Shown: piece by piece, positions 54,307 through 63,899 of the stretch
Layout of the letters: every line of letters starts with the position of its first letter
Position numbering within the stretch: the stretch's first letter is position 1
NCBI GenBank assembly: GCA_028281765.1
Contig: JANQJF010000076.1
Span: forward strand, 24,804 to 88,803
Reading direction: 5' to 3'
Source of the DNA: Planctomycetota bacterium
GTDB taxonomy: Bacteria > Planctomycetota > UBA1135 > UBA2386
Length of the DNA stretch: 64,000 bases
Notes under the pieces: model-generated
Databases searched by the model: none
Seen by the model: only the letters and a program-made list of their open reading frames with translations
What the model was told of the DNA's origin: nothing
Made by a program: the position numbers and the translations under genes

Positions 54307-55935
54307 ATGCGTTCGCTCCCCGCGCTGGTCTGGATCTCTTCGTTCCTCGTCACCTCGGTCTCGGCACAAGTCGTTGCGCCGATTCTCTCCGGCTCTGCGC
54401 AGACCACCGTCACAGCGCAGGGTAGCTGGCGCCGCGGTCTAGCCGTTGCGCCGGACGGCGGGCTCTGGTCGCTCGTGCGCGGCATCGACGCGACGGGTTC
54501 CAGCCTCGCGCTGCACGCGTCGTTCGACGGCGGCGCCACGTGGTCGCCGTTCCCGAACGGGGACCTGCCGTCGACCGACGTCGGCGCAGGGGCGATCGCG
54601 TTCGGGGTCGAGTGCACGGTGCTGCACTGCTTCTGGCACGCGAAGGACGGCACGCCGCTGCACGACGTGCACTACGCCACGTTCGATACGTCGACGGCGC
54701 AGTGGAGCGCGGTGCAGCAGCTGACCAACGCGGTGAACTCCGACGACCAGTATTACGCGCACGACGTGCAGGTCACGCCGCGGGGGACGGTCGTTTGCGT
54801 GCTGTCGACGCACCGTACGCCGCAGCCGGCAGGGACGTTCACGAGCGGTTGGTCGACGGGCTTGTTCGTCAAGCCGCGCGGCGGCGCATTCAGCTCGGTG
54901 ATCCAGGTCAACACCGACTCGTACGGGCAGAGCCCGGATGCGCAGACGATCGGCGAGACCGTGCATCTCGCGTTCCGCACGAACACGGGCCTCTACGGAA
55001 CGCGCTACCGCGCGTTCGACACGGAGACGATGAGCTTCGTCACGCCGGCGGACGTGCAGGTCGAGCAGGGCACGTCCAACGTGTCGTCGATCGCGGCCGA
55101 CGACTCCGGCGGTCTCTACGTCGTCTACAACACCGGCGGCTCCTCGCCGGGCAGCGGCGAGATCCGCGTCGCCTACGCGGCACCCGGTGCGCACGGGACC
55201 TGGACCCCGCAGACCGTGGCGGCGGATCCCGAACTGCTCAAGGGCAACGTCGCCTACACGCACTACTCGCTCATGGCGCTCGACGGCGGCCTCGTCGCGG
55301 CGGTGTACAGCAAAGTCAGCGGCGAACAGCGGCAGACGCTCTACTACCGCATGCTGCTCGACGGCCAGTTCGTGACGCCGGAGCTGGTCCTCGTCGCGTC
55401 GACGGACGCGGATCGGTTCGCGGTCGTGTCGGGGCTGCGCAGTCGCAGAACGTTGACCGTCGGGCACGTCGTCGTCGAGAGTCGGGCCGCCATCCATCCC
55501 GGACGGCAGGTGGACTTCGTCGCGCTCGCGACCGGCGGGCGGGTCGTGCGCTTCGGGCTCGCGTGCGGTGGTTCGCTGCCGCAGCCGCCGGAGCTCGCGA
55601 TCCCGGCGGCGCCGTTGCCCGGCACGACGCTGCCGATCGAGCTGCGTGATCTTCCCGCCGCGGCTCCGGCCGCCGTGTTCTTGGACATCGGTTGCGCGAC
55701 GGTCCCGGTGCCGCTCGATGCGGTCGGCATGCCCGGGTGCGCGCTCTACCAGTCGACGGCGCTCGGCTTCCCGTTGACTGCGGACGGAAACGGCGAGGCC
55801 GGCATCGGCCTGCCGATCCCCGCGAACACGACGATCTCGCAGATCACGATGTCGTTCCAGGCGCTCGTGCTCGCGCCCGGCGCGAACCCGCTCGGCGTCG
55901 TCTCGACCGGCAACGCGGGGGCGTGGTTCCCGTAG
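54307..55935 (+). CDS. Secreted BNR-repeat protein (BNR_4-like)
   Basis: A 542-residue protein with a signal peptide (MRSLPALVWISSFLVTSVSAQ) and a strong GGAGG ribosome-binding site six bases before ATG 54307. The propeller part has an Asp-box-like SFDGGATWSPF, a YYAHDVQVTPRGTVVCVLSTH stretch and GLYVVYNTGG, like the BNR_4 family found with polysaccharide lyases. From about residue 415 (FGLACGGSL) a C-terminal module follows with C-ALY and a final SFQALVLAPG strand, as in other secreted proteins here. Enzyme activity is uncertain. Confidence 0.7.
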   Translation: MRSLPALVWISSFLVTSVSAQVVAPILSGSAQTTVTAQGSWRRGLAVAPDGGLWSLVRGIDATGSSLALHASFDGGATWSPFPNGDLPSTDVGAGAIAFGVECTVLHCFWHAKDGTPLHDVHYATFDTSTAQWSAVQQLTNAVNSDDQYYAHDVQVTPRGTVVCVLSTHRTPQPAGTFTSGWSTGLFVKPRGGAFSSVIQVNTDSYGQSPDAQTIGETVHLAFRTNTGLYGTRYRAFDTETMSFVTPADVQVEQGTSNVSSIAADDSGGLYVVYNTGGSSPGSGEIRVAYAAPGAHGTWTPQTVAADPELLKGNVAYTHYSLMALDGGLVAAVYSKVSGEQRQTLYYRMLLDGQFVTPELVLVASTDADRFAVVSGLRSRRTLTVGHVVVESRAAIHPGRQVDFVALATGGRVVRFGLACGGSLPQPPELAIPAAPLPGTTLPIELRDLPAAAPAAVFLDIGCATVPVPLDAVGMPGCALYQSTALGFPLTADGNGEAGIGLPIPANTTISQITMSFQALVLAPGANPLGVVSTGNAGAWFP

Positions 55936-55974
55936 CGACTTCGGCCGGAGTCGTCGATCGGGTAGGGTCCAGAC

Positions 55975-57921
55975 ATGCGCGCGATCCTGGTCACAGTGCT
56001 CGTGGCCGTGATCGTCGTCACTGCCTGGTGGAGTTGGCCCGAGCCCGCCGGTCTGCCTGGCGAACGCGACGTCGTTCCTGGCCCCGAGGCCGCTGCAACC
56101 GCGATCGCGTCGGTACGCGACGAGGATGTCGTGCGCGACGACGTGTCGGTGCCGCGGCATGACGGGACTTCGCACGGTCGCGAATGGACCGTCCGGCTCA
56201 CCGGGTTCGATCCCTCGGTTCCCTGGCAGGGCCCACTGACGCTGCGTTTCGAGGGCTTCTACAAGGCGCAGTGCGACATCGATGCGAACGGATTCGGACG
56301 TTTCGTGCCGCCGCCGGAAGCGCGGCGGCCGGGGATCCAGATGCTGCAGCTCTACGGCACCGACGAAAACTACCGCATCAAGAACCCACACACGCGGACC
56401 GCGACGCTGCAGACCTACGGCCACGACGAGTTCGAGGTCGAGGCGGTTGCGTCGATTCGCGGGCGCGTCCTCGAGCCGAGCGGAGACGGGACGTTTGCGC
56501 GCGTGCGTGCGTTCGTCTGGGACGGGGATCGCCCGCGCGAGCCGCTGCTGTGCCACACGGAGACGCAGCCGAGTGGAGAATTCACGCTTCGCGTCCTGCC
56601 GCGAGTGCCGCTGCTGCTCGTCGCGGAGGCGCTGGAACCCGCGCGGGCACCGCTGGTGCGCAAGCCCGGCCGAGGCACGGTGTTCGTACCGTTCGAGAGC
56701 GAGAGTTTCGATCCGTGGTGGGAGCCGAGTGAGCGACGGACCCCGCGGCCCGACCTCGTGCCGGCGGTCGTACGCGTCGAGGGTGTGTTTCGCGCCCCCC
56801 GAGACGTCGGGGACCTGAAGCTCGCGGAAACCGCGCTCCTGTCCGGCCGCGTGGAGTTCCGCGATGGCGAGCCGGTGCGCGGTGCCGAGGTGCTCGCGAA
56901 CCCGGAGCGATCGGCCTTGCGGATCGGTGCGCTGCAATGGGTGCCGGGCTTCGGATTGGCGCGCGGCGCGCGCGGCTGGGCCGATGACGACGGCGCGTTC
57001 CACATGCGACTCGCGGCGGGTCTCGAGTTTCGCGTGTCTGTCGGATCGTCGTCGCCACGGTTCCGCCAGACTGCCGATTCACCGACCGTCACGGTCACGG
57101 CTCCCGGGCTCGCGCGGCTGGTGATGTCGGGCGAGCGGCGCTTCTTGCGCGTGCTCGACGCCGGCCGGCCCGTGGAGGACGCGCAAGTCGCGATCGACGG
57201 ATGGGTCGGCACCACGGATTCCGCGGGTCGTTTCCCGATCATCGCGGGAGACGCGCCGGTGCCGGTGAGCGCGCGGTCGGGTGAGAAGGCGGCGCCGACC
57301 CGCATGGTCAGTCGAGCCGATCGTGACCCGATCGATCTCGAGCTGCAGCCCACGCCCATGGCCACGGTGCGGCTGTTGTTGCGTGGTGTGGATGATCTGC
57401 GGCAAGCCGCGTTCCAGTGGCGGCCTTCGGATGGCGGGGTGCGGATCTTCCACGTCGAATCGCGCGCATCCGCGGATGCCCCGTTCGTCATGCGCGTGCC
57501 GACGGGGCACTACCGGTTCGAGATCCTGCAGGAGACGGACGAGTTTGCCGGCGACATCGCGTTGGAGATGGACGTCGACGTCCCTCCGGAAGGGGTCACT
57601 CTGGTCCGAGACGTCGTGTTCGGTGGCCGGATCGAACTCGATGTCGTCGATGCGCGTGGCGTCCGCTCCGGCGGCCGCTTCACGCTGACGACGCGCGACG
57701 GTCTCGATGTGACTCCGTCTGCGTGGGCGCACGACGTCGAGGGGCATTCGCGGACGACTTCCGTCGGCGTGTTGCATCCCGGAGGCCGAAGTCGACTGAG
57801 TGGGCTCTTCGACCCTGGCAGCTACACCCTGCGAGTGTTCGCGCCGGGCCACGCTCCGGTGGCGCGCTACGTCGTGGTCTCCCCTCGCAGGCGGACGCGC
57901 GTCGAGATTCGGCTGCCGTGA
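55975..57921 (+). CDS. Membrane-anchored carboxypeptidase-regulatory-like protein
   Basis: A 648-residue protein. Residues 1-20 form a membrane anchor, then a series of beta-sandwich domains: ASIRGRVLEPSGDGTFARV, LSGRVEFRDGEPVRGAEVL, FLRVLDAGRPVEDAQVAI, and a last one with IELDVVDARGVRSGGRF. It closely resembles, in architecture, the proteins at 11004 and the exported parts of the two sigma fusions. No enzymatic domain seen. Confidence 0.65.
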   Translation: MRAILVTVLVAVIVVTAWWSWPEPAGLPGERDVVPGPEAAATAIASVRDEDVVRDDVSVPRHDGTSHGREWTVRLTGFDPSVPWQGPLTLRFEGFYKAQCDIDANGFGRFVPPPEARRPGIQMLQLYGTDENYRIKNPHTRTATLQTYGHDEFEVEAVASIRGRVLEPSGDGTFARVRAFVWDGDRPREPLLCHTETQPSGEFTLRVLPRVPLLLVAEALEPARAPLVRKPGRGTVFVPFESESFDPWWEPSERRTPRPDLVPAVVRVEGVFRAPRDVGDLKLAETALLSGRVEFRDGEPVRGAEVLANPERSALRIGALQWVPGFGLARGARGWADDDGAFHMRLAAGLEFRVSVGSSSPRFRQTADSPTVTVTAPGLARLVMSGERRFLRVLDAGRPVEDAQVAIDGWVGTTDSAGRFPIIAGDAPVPVSARSGEKAAPTRMVSRADRDPIDLELQPTPMATVRLLLRGVDDLRQAAFQWRPSDGGVRIFHVESRASADAPFVMRVPTGHYRFEILQETDEFAGDIALEMDVDVPPEGVTLVRDVVFGGRIELDVVDARGVRSGGRFTLTTRDGLDVTPSAWAHDVEGHSRTTSVGVLHPGGRSRLSGLFDPGSYTLRVFAPGHAPVARYVVVSPRRRTRVEIRLP

Positions 57922-57930
57922 CGGTCGCGC

Positions 57931-59529
57931 CTACTGCCCGACTTCCACGAAGAGCCCGTCGCTGAGTCGAATCGCCAGCGGGGCGATGCCCGGATCGAGC
58001 GTCAGCCACTGCAGTTCGATCGCGAGACCGAGCTGCGTCGGGTCGTTCGACACTGCGAGGTCGCACGACGCCCAGCCCTCACCGTCCAACGGCGTCGGTA
58101 CGGACATGAACGGACTCATGTACATCGTGCACTCTGGGTGGCCGAGCGGCGCGAGCGAGAGGTTGCCGGGCACGCCGGCGAAGAGGAAGGCGTTCCCGTT
58201 GTCGATGCCACCGTTCAAGCTCACGCGAAACGCGTCGCCGAGCTGGGCGAGTCCTCGCACTCCCATCGTCGGGAGTCGACCGTTGCTGCCGACGCAGCCG
58301 TTGCCGTGCGGGCGAAGGCGACCGGGGGATCCCGTGGCGCCAACGTCGAAGACGTACGCGATCGAGGCGTGCGTGCCGGCCGCGACGTCGTCGAAGCCGT
58401 CGTTGTCGACGTCGAAACCGACCCGGCCCGAGGCGTAGCCCAGGTCGCCGCCGGGGACGGTTCCGTGGATCGTGTGCAGGAGGCTGCCGTCGATCCCCGA
58501 GTAGACGCGGATCGAGCCGCCTTCGGTCACGAGCGTGCTCTCGAACGTCGCGGAGATCGCAAGGTCCGCGTGGCCGTCGCCGTTCACGTCACCGCAGGCG
58601 CGGGCTCTGCCGAACCCGTCGTATTGGCCGACCTCGGGGTGCGCGGTGCTCGGGTACTGGCGCAGAACCGATCCGTCGAGCCCGGACAGCACGCACGCGC
58701 CGCCGTGACTCCCGAACTCGTACGTCTTCGAGATCGCGATGTCGTCGTAGCCGTCGCGGTTGATGTCGCCCGCGGCGGCCACGCCGAAGTTGGTGAAGTA
58801 GGGGCCGGCGAGGTCGAAGCTCGAGCGGTGCACGGCCCAGAGTTGCGAGCCGTCGCGGCCGGAGTAGGCGATCGCTTCTCCGGTCGAGGCGTACGCGCAG
58901 CTCGCGAAGTCGTCGTAGCCGTCGCCGTTCGCATCGCCGATCGTGTGACACGGCAGCCCCGGTGTGTCGATGCTCAACAACACGCTCGCGTCGACGCCGG
59001 AGAACACCGTCGACAGATGGCTCGTGTCGTCCCAGGCGCTGACGACGAAGTCGTCGAACCCGTCCGCGTTGACGTCCCCGGCCGCCGAGGCGGCCTGGCC
59101 GAAGTGCCAACCCAGCGCGGGCTCGCCGTCGACTTGGAAGAGCAGCGAACCGTCGCCGCCGGAGTAGACCCACGCGGCACCGGCTCCGCCGCCGGGCGTG
59201 ATGCTGCCGGTGATGAGGTCGGAGAGTCCGTCGCCGTTCACGTCTCCGGCATACGTGGCGAAGCCGACCCCGGTGATGTCACGAATCACGCTGCCGTCGG
59301 CCCCAGAGTGGATCCGCACGGAGCCTTCGGGGTAGTCAATCGTGTCTCGCGTGACCGCGAAGTCGGCGTGTCCGTCGCCGTTCATGTCGACGAGCGGCAC
59401 GGTGAACGTCCGGCCGGGCGCGGCGCCGGGCAAGAGGTGCAGCGTGGACTGCGCGGCCGAGGACGCCGCGAGGACCGTGGTGGCCAGCACCAGCGTCTTG
59501 ACGGATTGCTGCAAGTGGGTTCGTTGCAT
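57931..59529 (-). CDS. Secreted FG-GAP (integrin-alpha-like) propeller protein
   Basis: A 532-residue protein with a signal peptide (VKTLVLATTVLAASSAAQ). Seven FG-GAP blades are visible, each with a D-x-N-x-D-G-x-x-D calcium loop: DMNGDGHADFAV, DVNGDGLSDLITG, DVNADGFDDFVVS, DANGDGYDDFASC, DINRDGYDDIAIS, DVNGDGHADLAIS and DVDNDGFDDVAAG. The C-terminal 150 residues begin at GNGCVGSNGRLPTMG, contain ECTMY, and form the shared C-terminal module. Likely a surface binding protein. Confidence 0.8.
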   Translation of the reverse strand: MQRTHLQQSVKTLVLATTVLAASSAAQSTLHLLPGAAPGRTFTVPLVDMNGDGHADFAVTRDTIDYPEGSVRIHSGADGSVIRDITGVGFATYAGDVNGDGLSDLITGSITPGGGAGAAWVYSGGDGSLLFQVDGEPALGWHFGQAASAAGDVNADGFDDFVVSAWDDTSHLSTVFSGVDASVLLSIDTPGLPCHTIGDANGDGYDDFASCAYASTGEAIAYSGRDGSQLWAVHRSSFDLAGPYFTNFGVAAAGDINRDGYDDIAISKTYEFGSHGGACVLSGLDGSVLRQYPSTAHPEVGQYDGFGRARACGDVNGDGHADLAISATFESTLVTEGGSIRVYSGIDGSLLHTIHGTVPGGDLGYASGRVGFDVDNDGFDDVAAGTHASIAYVFDVGATGSPGRLRPHGNGCVGSNGRLPTMGVRGLAQLGDAFRVSLNGGIDNGNAFLFAGVPGNLSLAPLGHPECTMYMSPFMSVPTPLDGEGWASCDLAVSNDPTQLGLAIELQWLTLDPGIAPLAIRLSDGLFVEVGQ

Positions 59530-59668
59530 GTTCGAGTTCCTTTTCCCGTTTCCAACACCGCGCGGTCACGCGGCGGATTGCGAACGCGTGTGAGGATATC
59601 GATTCGCGGCGTTCCCGACGAGGGGCGGGCGTGTCCTCTTCCCGGTCTCGGGTTGCTACCATGGCGCG

Positions 59669-60868
59669 ATGAGCCCCCGCTCCGCTCTTCTCGTCGCTCT
59701 CGCGGTCGGAATCCCCGGCACCGCATTCGCCCAGCAGTTCGATCTCGCCGATGCGATCGGCCGGCGTAACGGCGAGCCGCCCGGTCAGGGTGTGCCGTTT
59801 CACTACCCGATCCAAGGCGGGCCGCAGGGGGCGTTCGTCGAGGAGTTCTTCGCGAACGGCGGCGCGTCGCCGTGCCCGTTCGTGCACGGCGTCTTCGTGC
59901 CGGGCGCGACGGCCTCGGGTTCGACGCAGGTCGCGCTGGACGGAGTCGGCGCGCCGATTGCCGTGACGATCCCCGGCATCGGTACGATCACGTCGCCGGG
60001 CACCGGCAACGACGGCAGCCCGTCGAACGACGGCGCGTTGCAGATCAACGACCCGTCGAACCTGAACGGCAATCCGGACTACACCGGCTCCACGTTCCAC
60101 TCGGTCCTCGCGACGCACGCGTGCCTCGGTGTCGCGTTCGACCTTTCACAGATCCGTGCCGACATGAACTGGCCGGGACCGCTGGAGTTCACGGCTCTGG
60201 CCGGCGGGTCGTGTGCGAACGTCAGCCATGCGGTCGTCGTCGTCGATGCGAGTGACCAAGCGACCGTGCAATTCAGCTCGCTCGCGCTCGGCGGGAACAA
60301 CTTCGTGCCCGTCACTGTTTCGATCGACTCGTTCGACAAGTACCTCTGCCTGATCGGCGGCGACAACCTCGAGAACACGATCAACTGCAAGCACGCGTAC
60401 TGGGGTGACCCACGGCTGATGCCCCCGTGCACGACGGGTTCGGTCGTTCGCTACGGCGACGGCTGCCCGACGTCCGACGGGTCGACTCCGCGGATCGAGG
60501 GGATCGGCCCACCCTGCATCGGATTGGAGTTCACCTTCGGGTGCACGGGACAGCCGGGGACGAACTACTGGCTCGGGATCGGTCTCTCGAACACCTCGGT
60601 GAGCGGGGCGCCGCTGCCGTTGGATCTCGGCATCATCGGAACGGCGACGGGCTGCGAGCTCTGGATGAGCCTCGATCTCGTGTTCGGGTCGGGACCTTCG
60701 GTCGGTTCGTTCGCGATGAACACCCCGGTGCCTCCGCTGGCTCTGCCGATGGGGCCGGGGACGATCGGATTGCCGCTCTACTTCCAGGCCATCGTGGTCG
60801 ACCCCGCGCTCGCGACGCCGTTGCCGATCGCGATGAGCGACGCGTTGGCGGTGACGCTGGGGACGTAG
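59669..60868 (+). CDS. Secreted NPCBM-like protein with shared C-terminal module
   Basis: A 399-residue protein with a signal peptide (SALLVALAVGIPGTAFAQ). The central part (THACLGVAFDLSQIR, VVVVDASDQATVQFSSLALGG, LCLIGGDNLENTINCKHAYWGDPRL) resembles NPCBM carbohydrate-associated domains. From about residue 260 (YGDGCPTSDGS) the C-terminal module runs to SDALAVTLGT. Probably binds or decorates surface polysaccharide; function unproven. Confidence 0.65.
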   Translation: MSPRSALLVALAVGIPGTAFAQQFDLADAIGRRNGEPPGQGVPFHYPIQGGPQGAFVEEFFANGGASPCPFVHGVFVPGATASGSTQVALDGVGAPIAVTIPGIGTITSPGTGNDGSPSNDGALQINDPSNLNGNPDYTGSTFHSVLATHACLGVAFDLSQIRADMNWPGPLEFTALAGGSCANVSHAVVVVDASDQATVQFSSLALGGNNFVPVTVSIDSFDKYLCLIGGDNLENTINCKHAYWGDPRLMPPCTTGSVVRYGDGCPTSDGSTPRIEGIGPPCIGLEFTFGCTGQPGTNYWLGIGLSNTSVSGAPLPLDLGIIGTATGCELWMSLDLVFGSGPSVGSFAMNTPVPPLALPMGPGTIGLPLYFQAIVVDPALATPLPIAMSDALAVTLGT

Positions 60869-60901
60869 GCCGCCAACAGGTCGCTGAGCCGGACGACGTC
60901 G

Positions 60902-61711
60902 CTACCGCGTGACGCGTCCCAGGTGCGCCGGATCGTCCAGCAGCTCCGCCAACTCCGGGTCCGCGATCGGCCGCGTCGTCGCGGCCGGGATGTAGAGCGA
61001 GAACCCGGCGTGGAACGTCTCCGCGTGATCCGGCAGCGCGCCGATCGCGACGTCGTGCACGACCGAATCCATCAGTGGGTGCGGTGAGCTGTAGACCGCG
61101 TGCGCGACGTGCTCGGCCGGGTAGATGCCGAGCAGGTAGTCGCGCAGTCGATGGAAGCGTTCGGGTCGGCTCACGCGCTGCGTGTGCAGGCTCGACTCCA
61201 GGTTCCCGATCTGCCAGAGCAGCGCGGGGACGTCGGGTTGCAGCGGTCGGCGGCGGAGTAACAGCTCCGTGGCTTCGTACATCTGCAGACCCGCGATGCT
61301 CGGGTCGATGCCGAGGTCGGCGAAGATCGTGTCCGTCGCGGACACGCCCGGCTGAATCTCGACGGATAGGTCGAGCGCACGCGCGAGGTCGCGGATCAAG
61401 AACGGGGGATACGAGAACACGAGCGGGTGCCCGTGCATCGCAAACGTGACCGGCGGATGCGTGAGGGCGGCATCGATCACGCGTGCGGCCATGTGTCGGT
61501 AGGCACCGACGCGTCGTTCGCGTTCTTCGTAGCTCGTGGCGACGAGATCGGTGACGCGAGGACAGAGCGTGGCGAGATACTCACGCGTGCCGGCACTCGT
61601 GTCGACGAAGAGCACTTCGTGGGAGTGACGGATCGCGCGCTCGGCTTCGCGCGTGATCTGATCGACGCTGCGAATGCCGAGGCCGACGATCCAGATGTCC
61701 GGGCGGGTCAC
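60902..61711 (-). CDS. Borosin-type (OphMA/SonM-like) SAM-dependent methyltransferase
   Basis: A 269-residue tetrapyrrole-methylase-fold enzyme. It follows the backbone N-methyltransferases of borosin peptides: IWIVGLGI at the start, Tyr61, an Arg cluster at 64-67 and Tyr71 where OphMA has its active-site Tyr/Arg/Tyr set, HGHPLVF at 93-99 (YGHPG in OphMA), PGVSATDTIFADLGIDP at 121-137, YEATELLLRRRP, LLWQIGN and LYIP. The PGVSA...FADLGIDP stretch is the family's clearest hallmark. It is not a cobalamin or siroheme enzyme by context. Unlike OphMA it has no fused peptide tail. GTG 61711 overlaps the upstream gene's stop (GTGA). Replacement of the YGHPG Tyr by His is unusual. Confidence 0.8.
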   Translation of the reverse strand: MTRPDIWIVGLGIRSVDQITREAERAIRHSHEVLFVDTSAGTREYLATLCPRVTDLVATSYEERERRVGAYRHMAARVIDAALTHPPVTFAMHGHPLVFSYPPFLIRDLARALDLSVEIQPGVSATDTIFADLGIDPSIAGLQMYEATELLLRRRPLQPDVPALLWQIGNLESSLHTQRVSRPERFHRLRDYLLGIYPAEHVAHAVYSSPHPLMDSVVHDVAIGALPDHAETFHAGFSLYIPAATTRPIADPELAELLDDPAHLGRVTR

Positions 61712-62337
61712 GACGGGCCTCCGATTGCGTCGATGAGTCGAAGAATCGCCTCGTAGCGGTCCTCCGGGGAGGCCTCGCGAACGGCGTCCGCGGCTCGTTT
61801 CGTCTCCGCGCTGGTGGGGTCGTGGCCCCAGGGCGTCGGCGCAGGCGCGGTCGTCTCCGAGGTTTCGCCATCGAGTGTGAACGTCGAGCCGAACGTGACG
61901 TGAAGGCCCTCGTCGGTCGCGGTCGTGTGCGGTTCGAGTGCGATGCGGTAGAGGATCGCTGCGCCGGCCGCGCCGGATGGGACCGCTGGCGGTTGATCGC
62001 GGGAAGGCAAGAGTGACACGTGCCACTGAATGCGCGCGTCCTCCCCTTCGCCCGTGGCGATCGGCACGACCTGGAGCCAGAGCTCGATCCCGGGCAGCTT
62101 GGGAGTCGGCCGGGAGGCGGGCGGCGTGGGCGGCGCCTCGGTGGGGATCGACGTGTCCTCGGGGCCGACAGCCCGGCCGATCAAGCCGAGCACGCGCTCG
62201 TCACGCGCCCGCAGCGCGTCCCGCGTTTCGTCGTCGAGCTCGAATCGCGCCAGCACGCCATCGAGATCGCCGTCGAACTCCGCGCGGAAGCCCTCGTCGA
62301 CGAGGTAGCGGACCAGAATGTCGCTCACGTCGCTCAT
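61708..62337 (-). CDS. Putative borosin precursor/partner with borosin-binding-domain-like N-terminus
   Basis: A 209-residue protein. Residues 1-55 are helical with the spacing of a borosin-binding domain: D-I-L-x3-L, an FRAEF helix, GVLARFELDDE, and a closing RVLGLIG helix; SonA-type precursors show the same layout. After a Pro-rich linker the middle (IELWLQVVPIA, IQWHVSLLPS, ILYRIALEP) looks like beta strands. The C-terminus is helical (DRYEAILRLIDAIGGPS). It is directly upstream of, and overlaps, the methyltransferase gene. It is far larger than a simple precursor, so it could be a methylated protein, a precursor with the core inside, or a partner subunit. Confidence 0.6.
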   Translation of the reverse strand: MSDVSDILVRYLVDEGFRAEFDGDLDGVLARFELDDETRDALRARDERVLGLIGRAVGPEDTSIPTEAPPTPPASRPTPKLPGIELWLQVVPIATGEGEDARIQWHVSLLPSRDQPPAVPSGAAGAAILYRIALEPHTTATDEGLHVTFGSTFTLDGETSETTAPAPTPWGHDPTSAETKRAADAVREASPEDRYEAILRLIDAIGGPS

Positions 62338-62371
62338 GACCGAAAGTGTAGACGGGCTTCCCGAGAAACTC

Positions 62372-62418
62372 CCGTGCTGCGCGTGCGCATGCGCACGCGC
62401 CTGCGCGATGGTGACCCG
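62372..62418. repeat. Intergenic TGCGCN hexamer repeat, copy C
   Basis: CCGTGC, five TGCGCN-type hexamers (one is CGCGCC), then ATGGTGACCCG. Same flanks as copies at 3503 and 24925. It is in the divergent region between the borosin-like cassette and the next gene. Confidence 0.6.
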
Positions 62419-62543
62419 TGGTCCGCCCGCGTCCGTTCCCGTTCCCGGCCCACGAATGTGACGCGACCACCATTTTCTGTGAACCCACCGCAACCCGTAC
62501 CCGTTGCCGCTCCGATCCCAGGTCCGGAACCGCTCGAGCGCTC

Positions 62544-63899
62544 ATGCGATCCAAGCCTCTCCTGCTGTTGGGCACGGCCCTTCTCTCCGTCCTCGCTTCG
62601 TTTTCGGTCACGGCGCAACAGCCGCCTGGCATGCTCGCGACGGCGGACTACCTGTTCGTCGTCCGCGGCGAATGGCTGTTCCAGTTCGACGTGCACTCGC
62701 TCGAGTTGCGCAACAAGGTGCGACTCGACGGGGGCGCCGCGGCGGAGCTGGAGCCGGTGTTCGAGATCGTCGAGGAGCCGGAGGCGCTGGAAGTCGCGGG
62801 GGCGCCGAACGGGATGGCGGGAGATGCGATCGACGAACCGCAGACACCACGGAGCAGAGCGGACATCGCCCAGGCCCTGGAGGCCGGCCTCTTCTGGCTC
62901 GCGACGCATCAAGACGAATCGGGCAAGTGGGACGCCGATGAGTTCATGAAGCACGACACCAAGGGCGCGCCATGCGATGGGGCCGGCAACCCGACACATG
63001 ATGTCGGCGCGACCGGACTCGCGATGCTCGCCATGCTCGGCGGTGGCAGCACGCTGCGCTCGGGTCCGCACCGCGACAACCTCAAGCGTGCGGCCACGTG
63101 GCTGCGGCAACAGCAGGGTGACAACGGCTTGTTCGGCACGAATTCGTCGAACGACTTCATCTATGGGCACGCGATCGCGACCTACGCGATGTGTGAGGCG
63201 TACGGCCTCTCCAAGATGAAAGTCCTGAAGCAGGCGGCGCAGAAGGGGCTGAACTACCTCGAGATGCACCGCAACCCGTACTCCGTGTGGCGTTACCAAC
63301 CACGCGATGGCGACAACGACACGTCGGTGACCGCGTGGTGCTTGATGGCTCTGAAGTCCGGGAAGGACTTCGGTCTCGAGGTCAACCCGAACGCGTTGAA
63401 GCTCGGGTTGGCCTATCTCGACGAGGTCACCGAGCCGGACGGTCGGTGCGGCTACACGAGGCGAGGTGAGCGGAGTTCGCGGAACACCGGCGAGCACGCG
63501 AAGCGGTTCCCGGCGGATCGGACCGAAGCCCTGACGGCCGCAGGCCTGTTGTGTCGCTTCTTCCTCGGGCAGAACCCGAGAGAGCACAAGATCATGGTCG
63601 CAGCGGCCAACCGACTGCTGAAGCAGCCGCCGAAGTGGGATCCGGACGCTGGCACGATCGATCAGTACTACTGGTACTTCGGCACCTACGCGATGTATCA
63701 GGTCGGCGGCAAGCACTGGCGCGCCTGGTCGAAGCGCATGGAGCCGGCCGTCGTCGGCAGCCAGCTGACCGCTGGCAACGCTGCGGGGTCCTGGGATCCG
63801 GTCGGCGTGTGGGGCGAGTCCGGTGGGCGCGTGTATTCGACGGCGCTGATGACGCTGTCGCTCGAGGCGTACTACCGCTACGCGCGCATCGTGCGCTAG
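62544..63899 (+). CDS. Secreted squalene-cyclase-fold (prenyltransferase-like) protein
   Basis: A 451-residue protein with a signal peptide (KPLLLLGTALLSVLASFSVTAQ). After about 90 residues it has alpha/alpha-toroid repeats of the squalene/hopene cyclase superfamily: ALEAGLFWLATHQDESGKWD, AATWLRQQQGDNGLFG, YGHAIATYAMCEAYGL, VTAWCLMALKSGKDFG and YSTALMTLSLEAYYRYARI. The cyclase DXDD motif is not apparent, and export argues against triterpene synthesis. Such secreted toroid proteins are common in planctomycetes and of unknown role. The last 101 bases of the window hold no visible gene. Confidence 0.75.
   Translation: MRSKPLLLLGTALLSVLASFSVTAQQPPGMLATADYLFVVRGEWLFQFDVHSLELRNKVRLDGGAAAELEPVFEIVEEPEALEVAGAPNGMAGDAIDEPQTPRSRADIAQALEAGLFWLATHQDESGKWDADEFMKHDTKGAPCDGAGNPTHDVGATGLAMLAMLGGGSTLRSGPHRDNLKRAATWLRQQQGDNGLFGTNSSNDFIYGHAIATYAMCEAYGLSKMKVLKQAAQKGLNYLEMHRNPYSVWRYQPRDGDNDTSVTAWCLMALKSGKDFGLEVNPNALKLGLAYLDEVTEPDGRCGYTRRGERSSRNTGEHAKRFPADRTEALTAAGLLCRFFLGQNPREHKIMVAAANRLLKQPPKWDPDAGTIDQYYWYFGTYAMYQVGGKHWRAWSKRMEPAVVGSQLTAGNAAGSWDPVGVWGESGGRVYSTALMTLSLEAYYRYARIVR

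Noticed and set aside
62544..63899. Hopanoid-making squalene cyclase
   Set aside because: It has a signal peptide, is shorter than real cyclases and shows no DXDD motif.
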